DNA of 64,000 bases from Sphingosinicella sp. CPCC 101087 (GTDB lineage: Bacteria > Pseudomonadota > Alphaproteobacteria > Sphingomonadales > Sphingomonadaceae), in the NCBI RefSeq assembly GCF_004151485.1, contig NZ_SBFF01000008.1:186001-250000 (forward strand), in the 5' to 3' direction. Made by a program: the position numbers and the translations under genes. Positions 23,842 through 33,183 of this stretch are shown one piece after another. The notes under the pieces are model-generated. The model did not search any database and was not told the origin of the DNA. It was given only the letters and a program-made list of their open reading frames with translations. Positions within the stretch are counted from its first letter, which is position 1. Each line of letters starts with the position of its first letter.

Positions 23842-25504
23842 GGGCAGGCTCCTTCGGCTGGAGAACAGGTTTGAACGGATCGAGCCCGACGCGGCGCACG
23901 GTGTCGATGAAAGACTCGCCATCGGCGTGACGGAGCTCGAGATAGGTGTCGACGATCCGCTCGATCGCATCGGGCACCTGCTCCGCGTCGATGCCGGGCC
24001 CGAGCCGCTCGCCGAGCGATGCCTCGTTCCCGGGATCGCCGCCGAGGGTGATCTGATAATTTTCGATCCCGGCCTTATCGAGGCCGAGAATGCCGATATG
24101 GCCGACATGATGGTGGCCGCAGGCGTTGATGCAGCCGGAAATCTTGATGCCGAGCGGACCGACAAGCTGCTGGCGGTCCGGGTCCGCGAAGCGCTTCGCG
24201 ATCTCCTGGGCGATTGGAATCGAGCGGGCGGTCGCGAGCGAGCAATAGTCCATGCCCGGGCAGGCGATGATGTCGGTGACCAGGCCAGCATTGGCCGAGG
24301 CGAGGCCGGCTTCGACGAGAGCCGCCCAGACCTGCGGGACCTCGTCCAGCTTCACGTGCGGGAGCACGATGTTCTGGATGTGCGTGACCCGAAGCTCGTC
24401 GAGCGAGAAACGTTCGGCGATGTCGGCCAGGGCCCGCATCTGATCGGAAGTGGCGTCGCCCGGCGGCCCCCCGATCGGCTTCAGCGAGACAGTGACGGCG
24501 GTGTAGCCCGGCATCTTGTGCGGGTACAGGTTCACCCGGACGAAGCGCGCGAGATCGGGATCGCGCGCGGCGGCCTGATCGAGCACCGCCGAACCCTCCG
24601 GCAGCGCCTCGAACGCCGGCGGCGCGAAATAGGCGGCGATGCGCGCGAGCTCGGCAGGATCGACGTTGAGGCTCGGTCCGTCGAGGCGGGCATATTCCTC
24701 CTCCACGCGCGCGATGAACGCCTCGGCGCCGAGCTCGTGGACGAGGATCTTCACCCTCGCCTTGAACTTGTTGTCGCGCCGTCCTTCCAGGTTGTAGACG
24801 CGCATGATCGCTTCAAGATAAGCGAGCAACTCGTCTTTCGGCAGGAATTCGCGAACGGTCTTCCCGATCATCGGAGTCCGGCCGAGACCGCCGCCGACGA
24901 TGATCCTGTAGCCGACCTCGCCCGCCGCGTTGCGGACGATGCGGATGCCGATGTCGTGCACCGCCACCGCCGCGCGATCCTCGGCCGAGCCGGTCACCGC
25001 GATCTTGAACTTGCGAGGCAGGAAGCTGAATTCCGGATGCAGGGTCGACCATTGCCTGATCAGCTCGGCGGTCGGCCGCGGATCCTCGACCTCGTCGGCG
25101 GCGACGCCGGCAAAATGGTCGGCGGTGACGTTGCGGATGCAATTGCCCGAGGTCTGGATGCAGTGCATCTGCACGTCCGCGAGCATCTCGAGGATGTCCG
25201 GCGCGTCGCGCAGCCGCGGCCAGTTATACTGGATGTTCTGGCGCGTCGTGAAATGGCCGTAGCCGCGATCGTAGCGATCGGCGATCAGGGCGAGCTGCCG
25301 CATCTGCCGCGAGTCGAGGGTGCCGTACGGGATCGCGACCCGCAGCATGTAGGCGTGCAGCTGCAGGTACAGGCCGTTCATCAGCCGAAGCGGAAGAAAT
25401 TCCTCCTCGGTGAGCGAGCCGTCGATGCGCCGTCCAACCTGCTCGCGAAACTGCGCGACCCGCTGGCGCACGACCCGCTCGTCAAATTCGTCATACCGAT
25501 ACAT
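23828..25504 (-). CDS. cysI: Sulfite reductase hemoprotein (siroheme/4Fe-4S)
   Basis: The 558-residue protein is a nitrite/sulfite reductase with two internal repeats. TTRQNIQYNW and RNVTADHFAGV lie in the first half, and the siroheme/cluster cysteines are in ACPGMDYCSLA (about 419-429) and SGCINACGHHHVG (about 466-478). It reduces sulfite to sulfide by six electrons. No flavoprotein CysJ is present here, so a ferredoxin or another donor must serve. Its place among cys genes favours sulfite over nitrite. AGGAG lies 7 bases before ATG 25504, and it overlaps DUF2849 by 14 bases. Confidence 0.93.
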   Translation of the reverse strand: MYRYDEFDERVVRQRVAQFREQVGRRIDGSLTEEEFLPLRLMNGLYLQLHAYMLRVAIPYGTLDSRQMRQLALIADRYDRGYGHFTTRQNIQYNWPRLRDAPDILEMLADVQMHCIQTSGNCIRNVTADHFAGVAADEVEDPRPTAELIRQWSTLHPEFSFLPRKFKIAVTGSAEDRAAVAVHDIGIRIVRNAAGEVGYRIIVGGGLGRTPMIGKTVREFLPKDELLAYLEAIMRVYNLEGRRDNKFKARVKILVHELGAEAFIARVEEEYARLDGPSLNVDPAELARIAAYFAPPAFEALPEGSAVLDQAAARDPDLARFVRVNLYPHKMPGYTAVTVSLKPIGGPPGDATSDQMRALADIAERFSLDELRVTHIQNIVLPHVKLDEVPQVWAALVEAGLASANAGLVTDIIACPGMDYCSLATARSIPIAQEIAKRFADPDRQQLVGPLGIKISGCINACGHHHVGHIGILGLDKAGIENYQITLGGDPGNEASLGERLGPGIDAEQVPDAIERIVDTYLELRHADGESFIDTVRRVGLDPFKPVLQPKEPARAAA

Positions 25505-25829
25505 GCTGCCGCTCCTGTCGCGCCTGCGGGCCCAGGTCGGTGCGGATGGTCGGGCCGCGGCTGCGTATCCGTTCGCGAACATGGCCTGGGACGAGGGCGC
25601 CGTCCGCGTCGATCCTGACCGTCATCAGATAAGGCGCGACCGGATCGCCCTTCGCCTCGGTTTCGGCGAGGATCGCCTCGAATTGTGCGGCCTGGGCCTC
25701 GTCGGCGGCGACCGCCGCCTCGTCCAACCCCCGCGCCCAGCCGGCGCCCGCATAGAAGACGACGTCGCCGTCGAGCAGATCGCTGGCGGTCAGCACCAAA
25801 GGCAGAGCAGCACGCTTTCCGGCGGCCAT
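25491..25829 (-). CDS. DUF2849 protein, first gene of the cys operon
   Basis: This 112-residue protein matches DUF2849, a family that precedes cysI in many alphaproteobacteria. It starts with LVLTASDLLDGDVVFY and has a DPVAPYLMTVRID segment. There is no signal peptide, membrane span or metal motif. AAAGGAT precedes ATG 25829 at suitable distance. It heads a seven-gene run in which successive genes overlap by 1-14 bases. Its function is unknown; constant linkage suggests a role in sulfite reductase assembly or regulation. Confidence 0.87.
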   Translation of the reverse strand: MAAGKRAALPLVLTASDLLDGDVVFYAGAGWARGLDEAAVAADEAQAAQFEAILAETEAKGDPVAPYLMTVRIDADGALVPGHVRERIRSRGPTIRTDLGPQARQERQHVSV

Positions 25830-25866
25830 CGGCCGATCCTTTCGTTGCGTTGCGGCGATTTGGAAG

Positions 25867-25896
25867 ATTATTCCGCATCCGCCACTTCGAGAGCAA
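25867..25896 (-). promoter_or_regulatory. Candidate promoter of the cys operon
   Basis: Reading the - strand, TTGCTC (25896-25891) and AATAAT (25872-25867) are separated by 18 bases and lie 37 bases upstream of the first start codon. The -10 overlaps a small dyad GGAA-gatta-TTCC (25862-25874), which could be an operator for a cys regulator. No biochemical evidence is implied. Confidence 0.4.
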
Positions 25897-26310
25897 TCGC
25901 CTGCCGGTCCCTGACAGGCCGGGATTTCTCTCCTCGAAAGAGCTAAATATCCCCGCTTCTCGCGATCACAAGCATCGCGCCAAGAAAGCGCCAATGTTGC
26001 TTGGTGTCGCCAGCACGAGCAAGTTTCTTCCAAATCCTGCTTCGGCGGAAGATGATTGCGGGCGCGGCCCTCGAGCAGGTTCGCGGCGGCGCCTGCCGCA
26101 CCGCAACAAGTATGACAAATACGTGAACATTTCACGTTGTGCAGTGCAGCAATCGGACGAACACTGACCCCGGTTCCGGAGAAAACGGCCTCAGCGGAAT
26201 AGCGGCCTGAAGGGCATGACCTGCCCGCACGAGGGCGCCACCAGCGGGGGTACGGCCGGACCAGCGAAGGGAGAGCTACACAAGCCAATCATTCGGGGGA
26301 GCCTTCAAAA
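25897..26310. other. Divergent intergenic region between the cys operon and the porin gene
   Basis: About 480 bases separate the two start codons. Besides the cys promoter candidate, the notable element is the perfect palindrome at 26121-26137. I could not find a tRNA, a credible small ORF with a ribosome site, or a sigma-54 promoter (GG-N10-GC) facing glnK. The unexplained length leaves room for a small RNA. Confidence 0.5.
26121..26137. promoter_or_regulatory. Perfect palindrome ACGTGAA-cat-TTCACGT
   Basis: A 7-base perfect inverted repeat with a 3-base centre lies 174 bases before the porin start, in AT-richer sequence. The GTGAA/TTCAC core is the kind of dyad bound by GntR-, TetR- or LuxR-like dimers. 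It may control the porin-glnK-amtB unit. The regulator is not encoded nearby. Confidence 0.4.
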
Positions 26311-27401
<1,091 letters not shown>

Positions 27402-27416
27402 CCGGGGGTAAAGACG

Positions 27417-28733
27417 ATGAATTTATCGAGACTGTTGAGGGCGGCCACCCTGCTCGCAGCCCTTCCCGCGGCGACGCAGGCCGCCGCCGCAGCGCCCGCG
27501 CTGACGATCGACAAGGGCGACACCGCATGGATGCTCACCTCCACCGTGCTGGTTCTGGCAATGATCCTGCCGGGCCTCGCGCTGTTCTATGGCGGGCTGG
27601 TCCGCGCCAAGAACATGCTGTCCATCCTGACCCAGGTGCTCGGCATCACCGCGGTGGCGATCCTGGTCTGGGTCTGCTGGGGCTATTCGCTGGCCTTCGA
27701 CGCGGGCGGAGCATTCTTTGGCGGGACCGCAAAGCTGTTTCTCGCCGGGATCACCGGGGACTCGGCGGCCGCGACGTTCAGCGACGGCGTGGGCATTCCG
27801 GAATTCGCCTTCGTCGCCTTCCAGATGACCTTCGCCGCGATCACCGCGGCGCTGATCGTGGGAGCACTTGCCGAGCGGGTGAAATTTTCGGCGATCATGG
27901 TCTTCACGACGATCTGGCTCACCATCGTCTATGCGCCGATCGCGCATATGGTCTGGGCGAGCGACGGGCTGATCTTCGGCTGGGGCGCGCTCGACTTTGC
28001 CGGCGGAACCGTCGTCCACATCAACAGCGGCGTGGCCGGCCTGGTCGGCGTGTTCTTCGCCGGCAAGCGGATCGGTTTCCTCAAGGAAGCCATGCCGCCC
28101 CACTCGATGGTGATGACCCTGATCGGCGCCAGCCTGCTCTGGGTCGGCTGGTTCGGCTTCAACGCCGGATCCAACCTGGAGGCGACCGGGGGCGCGGCGG
28201 TGGCGATGATCAACACCTTCGTCGCTCCGGCCGCGGCTGTGCTGACCTGGATGGTCGCCGAGCGGATCGTCTCGGGCAAACCGTCGCTGCTCGGCGGCGC
28301 CTCGGGCGCGGTCGCGGGCCTGGTGGCGATCACGCCGGCGGCGGGTACTTCGGGGGTGATCGGCGCGATCTTCCTGGGGGCGATCGCCAGCCTCGCCTGC
28401 TACGGCTTCGTCGGCACGCTCAAGCACAAGCTGAAGCTCGACGACAGCCTCGACGTGTTCGGAATCCACGGGATCGGCGGAATCGTCGGATCGATCGGAA
28501 CGGGCATCGTCACCGCGCCGGCGCTCGGCGGGTTCGGGGCGGAGGATTATGCGATGGGCGGGCAGACGCTCATCCAGGTCAAGGCCGTGCTCGTGGCGAT
28601 CGCCTGGTCGGCGATCGGATCGGCGATCGCTTATGCGGTGGTCAAATTCACGATCGGGCTGCGCGTCCGCGAGGAAGCGGAGCGCGAGGGTCTCGACCTC
28701 AACGAGCATGGCGAGCGCGCCTACAATATGTAG
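27417..28733 (+). CDS. amtB: Ammonium transporter
   Basis: The 438-residue protein has an N-terminal signal peptide and then about 11 transmembrane helices of the Amt/Rh family. FYGGLVRAKN near helix 2, PIAHMVW and FGIHGIGGIVG carry the twin pore histidines, and GWFGFNAGS follows the conserved pattern. It imports ammonium across the inner membrane. The extra Ala-rich signal sequence is usual for this family. The cognate PII is encoded directly upstream. Confidence 0.96.
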   Translation: MNLSRLLRAATLLAALPAATQAAAAAPALTIDKGDTAWMLTSTVLVLAMILPGLALFYGGLVRAKNMLSILTQVLGITAVAILVWVCWGYSLAFDAGGAFFGGTAKLFLAGITGDSAAATFSDGVGIPEFAFVAFQMTFAAITAALIVGALAERVKFSAIMVFTTIWLTIVYAPIAHMVWASDGLIFGWGALDFAGGTVVHINSGVAGLVGVFFAGKRIGFLKEAMPPHSMVMTLIGASLLWVGWFGFNAGSNLEATGGAAVAMINTFVAPAAAVLTWMVAERIVSGKPSLLGGASGAVAGLVAITPAAGTSGVIGAIFLGAIASLACYGFVGTLKHKLKLDDSLDVFGIHGIGGIVGSIGTGIVTAPALGGFGAEDYAMGGQTLIQVKAVLVAIAWSAIGSAIAYAVVKFTIGLRVREEAEREGLDLNEHGERAYNM

Positions 28734-28741
28734 GATGAACC

Positions 28742-28777
28742 GGGGCGGGCCCGCCGTTTCCCCTGCCGGCCCGCCCC
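28742..28777 (+). terminator. Hairpin after amtB
   Basis: A 9-base perfect stem GGGGCGGGC/GCCCGCCCC (28742-28750, 28769-28777) with an 18-base loop lies 8 bases after the amtB stop. There is no T tract, so it could be a weak terminator or an mRNA-stabilising hairpin. Confidence 0.45.
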
Positions 28778-28870
28778 TCCCGATCCTTGTCGCGATGCTT
28801 CACGAACGGGCTCCGGCGAACCCCGGGCCCGTTCAAGTCTTCGCCTTGATACCGCGATGCGCTCCATCGC

Positions 28871-28900
28871 TTGGTCGATCCGCGTTCACCCCTGTATAGC
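28871..28900 (+). promoter_or_regulatory. Candidate aroK promoter, possibly giving a leaderless mRNA
   Basis: TTGGTC (28871-28876) and TATAGC (28895-28900) are spaced by 18 bases. A start about 7 bases downstream of the -10 would fall on the aroK ATG at 28907, and no Shine-Dalgarno sequence is visible, which fits leaderless translation. Confidence 0.4.
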
Positions 28901-28906
28901 CTCGCC

Positions 28907-29458
28907 ATGGCCCCTCCCCTCCGCCCCGACCGATCGATCGCGCTGATCGGCCTCATGGGAGCGGGCAAGTCGAGCGTCGGCCGGCGACTTGCCCGGCGGC
29001 TGCGCCTGCCCTTCATCGATTCCGACGCCGAGATCGAGGAGGCGGCGGGCCTTGCCGTCGCCGAAATCTTCGCGCGCTACGGCGAGCCTTATTTCCGCGA
29101 CGGCGAGCGGCGGGTGATCGCGCGGCTTGCGGCCGGCCCGCCCCGCATCATCGCGACCGGAGGCGGCGCGTTCGTGGATCCGGAGACGCGCGCACTGCTG
29201 CTCGAACGCTGCACGGTGATCTGGCTCAACGCCGGGATCGAGACGCTCGCCGAGCGGGTGGGCCGCAACGATTGCCGGCCCCTGCTCAGGGGCAAGGATC
29301 CGCACGCCTTGCTCGCCCAGCTCGCCGACGCGCGCAATCCGCTCTACGCCCAGGCCCATATCAGGGTCGAGAGCGACCGGGGCCCGGCCGAGCGGGTGGT
29401 CGACCGTATCCTCAGGGCTCTCAAGGCGCAGTCCCGCACCTCCCATTCGGAGGCCTAG
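28907..29458 (+). CDS. aroK: Shikimate kinase
   Basis: This 183-residue kinase phosphorylates shikimate in the pathway to chorismate. It shows the Walker A loop GLMGAGKSS (15-23), the DSDAEIE substrate segment, FRDGERRVI, the GGGAF motif and the lid arginine in CRPLLRG. An upstream TTG (28871) would add 12 residues but coincides with the probable -35 box. Unlike in many relatives, aroB does not follow; the next gene is the convergent lysA. Confidence 0.94.
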   Translation: MAPPLRPDRSIALIGLMGAGKSSVGRRLARRLRLPFIDSDAEIEEAAGLAVAEIFARYGEPYFRDGERRVIARLAAGPPRIIATGGGAFVDPETRALLLERCTVIWLNAGIETLAERVGRNDCRPLLRGKDPHALLAQLADARNPLYAQAHIRVESDRGPAERVVDRILRALKAQSRTSHSEA

Positions 29459-29464
29459 CAGCCC

Positions 29465-29484
29465 GCCGGCCCTGCCCGGCCGGC
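29465..29484. terminator. Hairpin between convergent aroK and lysA
   Basis: A perfect 7-base stem GCCGGCC/GGCCGGC with loop CTGCCC lies in the 37-base gap between the two stop codons. It has no T tract on either side. It could act as a bidirectional terminator. Confidence 0.4.
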
Positions 29485-29495
29485 TCGGCGAGACT

Positions 29496-30764
29496 CTAGC
29501 GCACGCCGAGCCAGGGCGGCAGGCGATCCGCCTCGATCAGGGCCTGGATGTCCTGTCGCGGCCGCACCAGCGCCCATTGATCGCCCGACACCATCACCTC
29601 CGGCGTCAGCGGACGGCTGTTATAGGTGCTGGCCATGGTCGCGGCATAAGCGCCCGCGGTGCGGAACACGACGAGATCGCCGGCCTCGACGGCGTCCATC
29701 TCCCGATTGGTGGCGAAGGTGTCGCCGCTTTCGCAGACCGGGCCGACGACATTGGCGCGCATCGCGCGGCCGTGCGGCCGCACCGCATCGATCGCGTGCC
29801 AGGCATCGTACAAAGCCGGGCGCATCAGATCGTTCATCGCCGCATCGACGATGACGAACGGCTCGGAAGCGCCGGGCTTCACCCGAATCACCCTGGAAAG
29901 CAGCACGCCGGCATTGCCGACGATCAGCCGCCCGGGCTCGAAGATCAGCCGCACGTCCCAGCCGCGGGTCAGCCGCGTCACCATCTCGCCGTAGAGCTCC
30001 GGGCTCGGCGGCAGCGGCAGCGACGGGTCGTAGGGCACGCCGAGCCCGCCGCCCAGATCGGCGTGGCTGATCGCGAGGCCGGATCCGCGCAGCTCGGCGA
30101 TCAAGGTGCCGACCTTCTCGAACGCGGCGGCGAGCGGGCTCAGGTCGGTGAGCTGGCTGCCGATATGGACGGCGACGCCCTGGATGCGGAGGTTGGGAAG
30201 CGCGCGCGCCCGCGCATAGGCTTCGCCCGCCTGGCCGATCGGCACGCCGAACTTGTTGTGCGCCGCGCCGGTCGAAATCTTGGCATGGGTGCCGGAGGCG
30301 ACGTCCGGGTTGACCCGGAAGGCGACCGGCGCCTCGAGTCGGATTTCGGCGGCGACGGCCGAGAGCATCTCCGCCTCCTCGACCGACTCCAGATTGAACT
30401 GGCACAGCCCGCCCGTGAGCGCCTGCGCCATCTCGTCGGCGGTTTTACCGACGCCGGAAAAGACGATGTTCCCTGCGGCGATGCCGGCCGCGCGGGCGCG
30501 GTGATATTCGCCGATCGAGACGATGTCGGCGCCGAGCCCCTCCTCCGCAAGCGTGGCCAGGACGGCGGCATTGGGGTTGGCCTTGACCGCATACGCGATC
30601 AGCGGGTCGCCCAGACCGGCCAGCGCCTCGCGGAACACGCGGACGTGGCGGCGGATGGTCGCCGCCGAGTAGACGTAGACGGGGGTGCCGACCGCCTCGG
30701 CGATGTCGGTCAGCGGAACGTCCTCGCAATGGAGGACGCCGTTCTTCAGGTCGAAATGGTCCAT
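29496..30764 (-). CDS. lysA: Diaminopimelate decarboxylase
   Basis: LysA makes lysine from meso-diaminopimelate. The 422-residue fold-type III PLP enzyme has YAVKANPN with the PLP lysine (about residue 60), HIGSQL, GGGLGVPYD and FEPGRLIVGNAG for phosphate binding, and the active-site CESGDTF (about 343-349) contributed to the partner subunit. The start at 30764 gives the usual length, though no strong Shine-Dalgarno sequence is visible. The usual sphingomonad neighbours argH and a small lipoprotein are not found upstream. No lysine riboswitch was seen in the leader. Confidence 0.96.
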   Translation of the reverse strand: MDHFDLKNGVLHCEDVPLTDIAEAVGTPVYVYSAATIRRHVRVFREALAGLGDPLIAYAVKANPNAAVLATLAEEGLGADIVSIGEYHRARAAGIAAGNIVFSGVGKTADEMAQALTGGLCQFNLESVEEAEMLSAVAAEIRLEAPVAFRVNPDVASGTHAKISTGAAHNKFGVPIGQAGEAYARARALPNLRIQGVAVHIGSQLTDLSPLAAAFEKVGTLIAELRGSGLAISHADLGGGLGVPYDPSLPLPPSPELYGEMVTRLTRGWDVRLIFEPGRLIVGNAGVLLSRVIRVKPGASEPFVIVDAAMNDLMRPALYDAWHAIDAVRPHGRAMRANVVGPVCESGDTFATNREMDAVEAGDLVVFRTAGAYAATMASTYNSRPLTPEVMVSGDQWALVRPRQDIQALIEADRLPPWLGVR

Positions 30765-30873
30765 GGCTCGGCGGCCATACAGACTCACCGCACCGGGAGC
30801 CACCGCCTGGGGAGTATTTTTGTTGCGGTTGCGAAAGGATGTACGCTCTGGCCACGCACAGAGAGCGGCGGCG

Positions 30874-31419
30874 TCAGGCGACGGCCAGGTCCACCTTTTC
30901 CACCCATTCCGGAAAGAAGACCGGCTCGCGGTTCGACCAGCCCGGGGCCGTCGCGGCGCTTTCGCTGATCGACTGAAGCAGGCCGCGGCGGCGATCCGGG
31001 TGGATGTGTGGAAGCGCCGCAGCGGCACAGAAGGCTCCGGGCAACCACGGCCGCACCGCGGCGCCAACCAGACGCTCGTAGAGGAAGCGGTAGGCGCCGA
31101 ACCCGTCCAGCCGGCCGGCACCGAGGTCAAAGGCGCTCAAGGTCACCAGCGGGGCCATGAGCGGCTCCATCTCCTCGATCCCGGCATCGTCGGGAATGCA
31201 GCCGCGCAGATCGTCGAGCCGGCGATAGTGGCGTGCCTGCTGGCAGATGTCGCCGGCCTCGCCGGGGTCGCGCGCCCAGCGCCGCACGGCGTCGCGCCGA
31301 GCAAGCCCGACATCGATCGAGCGGCGAATGTAGCGCTGCGCCGCCTTCGAGAAGCTCGCAAATTCGGAGATCTCGGCCAGATAGGCCTCACCCAACAACC
31401 GTTTCGCCGCCTCGGCCAT
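30874..31419 (-). CDS. Uncharacterised protein
   Basis: The 181-residue protein was not recognised. It is predicted largely helical, rich in Arg and Ala, with a central motif QARHYRRLDDLRGCIPDDAG (about 77-96) and a C-terminal stretch of FFPEWVEKVDLAVA. There is no signal peptide and no clear membrane span. ATG 31419 is supported by GGGGAA just upstream; an in-frame extension to 31575 exists but is rich in Cys and Pro and looks non-coding. It is flanked by lysA and a flavin-dependent oxidoreductase in the same direction with gaps of about 110 and 260 bases, so it is probably transcribed alone. Confidence 0.6.
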   Translation of the reverse strand: MAEAAKRLLGEAYLAEISEFASFSKAAQRYIRRSIDVGLARRDAVRRWARDPGEAGDICQQARHYRRLDDLRGCIPDDAGIEEMEPLMAPLVTLSAFDLGAGRLDGFGAYRFLYERLVGAAVRPWLPGAFCAAAALPHIHPDRRRGLLQSISESAATAPGWSNREPVFFPEWVEKVDLAVA

Positions 31420-31678
31420 GTTCCCCGCTCCGTCCGTTCCCCCAGATCCAGTAACGGCACCGCGCGGCGGCGCTTGAGCCAACCTGCCGACGATCCGCAT
31501 TGCTGCGGTGCAACATGCCGGCACGAGGTGGGGTTGCCAAGGGGGCGTGACGGCCTGGCAGCACGAAATGTGCATCTTTGCGGGAGGAGAGTCGGCGGGA
31601 CCGCGGGTCAGGCCGACACGAAGGTCCGGAATGTCGAGATCGGTATCAATCCGGATGCACGAAGCGTTGGGCCGGCCG

Positions 31679-32671
31679 TCAGCCAGCTACCTCCGCCACG
31701 ATCTCATACGATCTCAGCCGCGCCGCATGGTCGTAGATCTGCGAGGTGATCATCAATTCGTCTGCGCCGGTGCGGTGGACGAAATCCTCGATCGCCGCCT
31801 TCACGGTCGCGGGCGCGCCGATCGCCGAGCAGGACAGGGCCTGATCGAGCATCGCCTTCGCCTGGGGCGGAAGCGACTCCTCATAGCCGGGCAAAGGCGG
31901 CTTGAGCTTTCCGGGATTGCCGGTGCGCAACGCGACGAAGGCCTGCTGGACCGAGGTGGCGAGCAGCCGCCCTTCCTCGTCGCTGCCGGCGGCGAAGGCG
32001 TTGAAGCCGAGCATGACATACGGCCGGTCGAGCTGCGCGGAAGGCTGGAAATTCGCACGATAGAGGCCGATCGCCGATTCCATCGCCGCCGGCGCGAAAT
32101 GCGAGGCGAAGGCGTAAGGAAGGCCGAGCATGGCGGCGAGCTGCGCACCGAACAGGCTCGAGCCGAGAATCCAGACCGGCACCATCAGTCCCTCGCCTGG
32201 AACAGCGCGCACCTTCCTGCCGGCATCGTCCTGACCGCCGCTTTTGAAATAGTCCATCAGCTCGACGACGTCGCGCGGGAACTGGTTCTCGTCGGAGGCG
32301 AGGTTGCGCCGCAGCGCACGGGCGGCGGCCTGGTCGGTGCCCGGGGCCCGGCCGAGCCCGAGGTCGACGCGACCGGGGAAAAGCGATTCCAGCGTGCCGA
32401 ACTGCTCGGCGATCACCAGAGGCGCGTGATTGGGCAGCATCACTCCACCTGCGCCGATGCGGATCGTGGAGGTTCCGGCGCCGACAAAGGCAAGCGCCAC
32501 CGAGGTAGCGGCACTGGCGATGCCGGGCATGCTGTGGTGCTCGGCCATCCAGAAGCGGCGATAGCCGAGCCGCTCGCCGTGACGGGCGAGATCGAGGGCG
32601 TTGCGCAAGGCCGCGCCGGCGTCGCCGCCCTCGACGATGGGGGCAAGATCGAGAATCGAGAAAGGGATCAT
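31679..32671 (-). CDS. Luciferase-like (LLM) flavin-dependent oxidoreductase
   Basis: The 330-residue TIM-barrel protein matches the LLM family that resembles single-chain bacterial luciferases. It begins [10 protein letters not shown] and has [14 protein letters not shown] (about 37-50), the flavin-phosphate segment [16 protein letters not shown], and LGLGRAPGT. Such proteins use F420 or reduced FMN; this one is more like the FMN group. The substrate is unknown. ATG 32671 is the first start matching the family N-terminus. It is divergent from a DUF2171 gene. Confidence 0.88.
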   Translation of the reverse strand: MIPFSILDLAPIVEGGDAGAALRNALDLARHGERLGYRRFWMAEHHSMPGIASAATSVALAFVGAGTSTIRIGAGGVMLPNHAPLVIAEQFGTLESLFPGRVDLGLGRAPGTDQAAARALRRNLASDENQFPRDVVELMDYFKSGGQDDAGRKVRAVPGEGLMVPVWILGSSLFGAQLAAMLGLPYAFASHFAPAAMESAIGLYRANFQPSAQLDRPYVMLGFNAFAAGSDEEGRLLATSVQQAFVALRTGNPGKLKPPLPGYEESLPPQAKAMLDQALSCSAIGAPATVKAAIEDFVHRTGADELMITSQIYDHAARLRSYEIVAEVAG

Positions 32672-32773
32672 TTCGCAAAGATGGGGTCGCGGCCTCGAAC
32701 CTTCCAGCCGCCGGGCGTGCATCGAAATTGGGCTCCGGACGTTGGCCCGAAGCAACAGTCAGGAGACAGCGTG

Positions 32774-33034
32774 ATGACCGATCTCAGCGGAGTCCGCGAG
32801 CATATGGAAGTGATCGGCGCCGACGGCGTCCATATCGGGACAGTCGACCGGGTCGAAGGCGGCCGCATCAAGCTGACCAAGGCCGACAGCGGCTCGCATC
32901 CGGAGCACCATCATTATATCTCCGGCGGACTCGTCGCGGCGGTCGAGGGTGATCAGGTTCGCCTTTCGGCCAATGGCGACGCGGCGGTACTGCTCGAGGA
33001 AGAGGAGAGCGGCGCCGGCCTCGGCGAGGATTGA
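32774..33034 (+). CDS. DUF2171 protein
   Basis: The 86-residue protein fits DUF2171, a small beta-rich PRC-barrel-like domain: HMEVIGADGVHIGTVDRVEG, then HPEHHHYISGGLV and a long acidic tail (LLEEEESGAGLGED). AGGAG is 7 bases before ATG 32774. Function is unknown; members are frequent in alpha- and betaproteobacteria, often several per genome, and may be stress related. Confidence 0.85.
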   Translation: MTDLSGVREHMEVIGADGVHIGTVDRVEGGRIKLTKADSGSHPEHHHYISGGLVAAVEGDQVRLSANGDAAVLLEEEESGAGLGED

Positions 33035-33057
33035 GCGGGAGCGCTTCCTTGCCCCCT

Positions 33058-33141
33058 CGTCATCCCCACGCAGGCTGGGATCCAAGCTGACTCTCTGCCG
33101 GCGCGGGTTCCGCTTGGATGCCAGCCTTCGCTGGCATGACG
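33058..33141. repeat. Dispersed palindromic repeat with about 30-base inverted ends
   Basis: This 84-base element begins CGTCATCCC and ends GCATGACG. The ends form an imperfect inverted repeat of about 30 bases, with GATCCAAGC opposite GCTTGGAT and an inner CCAGCCTTCGCTGG hairpin. A relative lies at 53499-53572. It sits in the gap between DUF2171 and the end of macB and may act as a terminator or be a small non-autonomous mobile element. Confidence 0.65.
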
Positions 33142-33183
33142 TACCGGGAGAGAGCGTCTTTCTTCCTTCCGGAGCTGCTGGCC

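Noticed and set aside
26138-26310. Sigma-54 promoter for porin-glnK-amtB
   Set aside because: No GG-N10-GC arrangement close to the consensus was found; GGGCATGACCTGC has the wrong spacing.
30765-30873. Lysine riboswitch upstream of lysA
   Set aside because: The leader is only about 100 bases and shows none of the conserved five-helix core.
31508-32773. Upstream extension of the DUF2171 gene into a 508-residue frame
   Set aside because: The extension lies antisense to the luciferase-like gene, and AGGAG plus ATG 32774 give a normal family-length protein.
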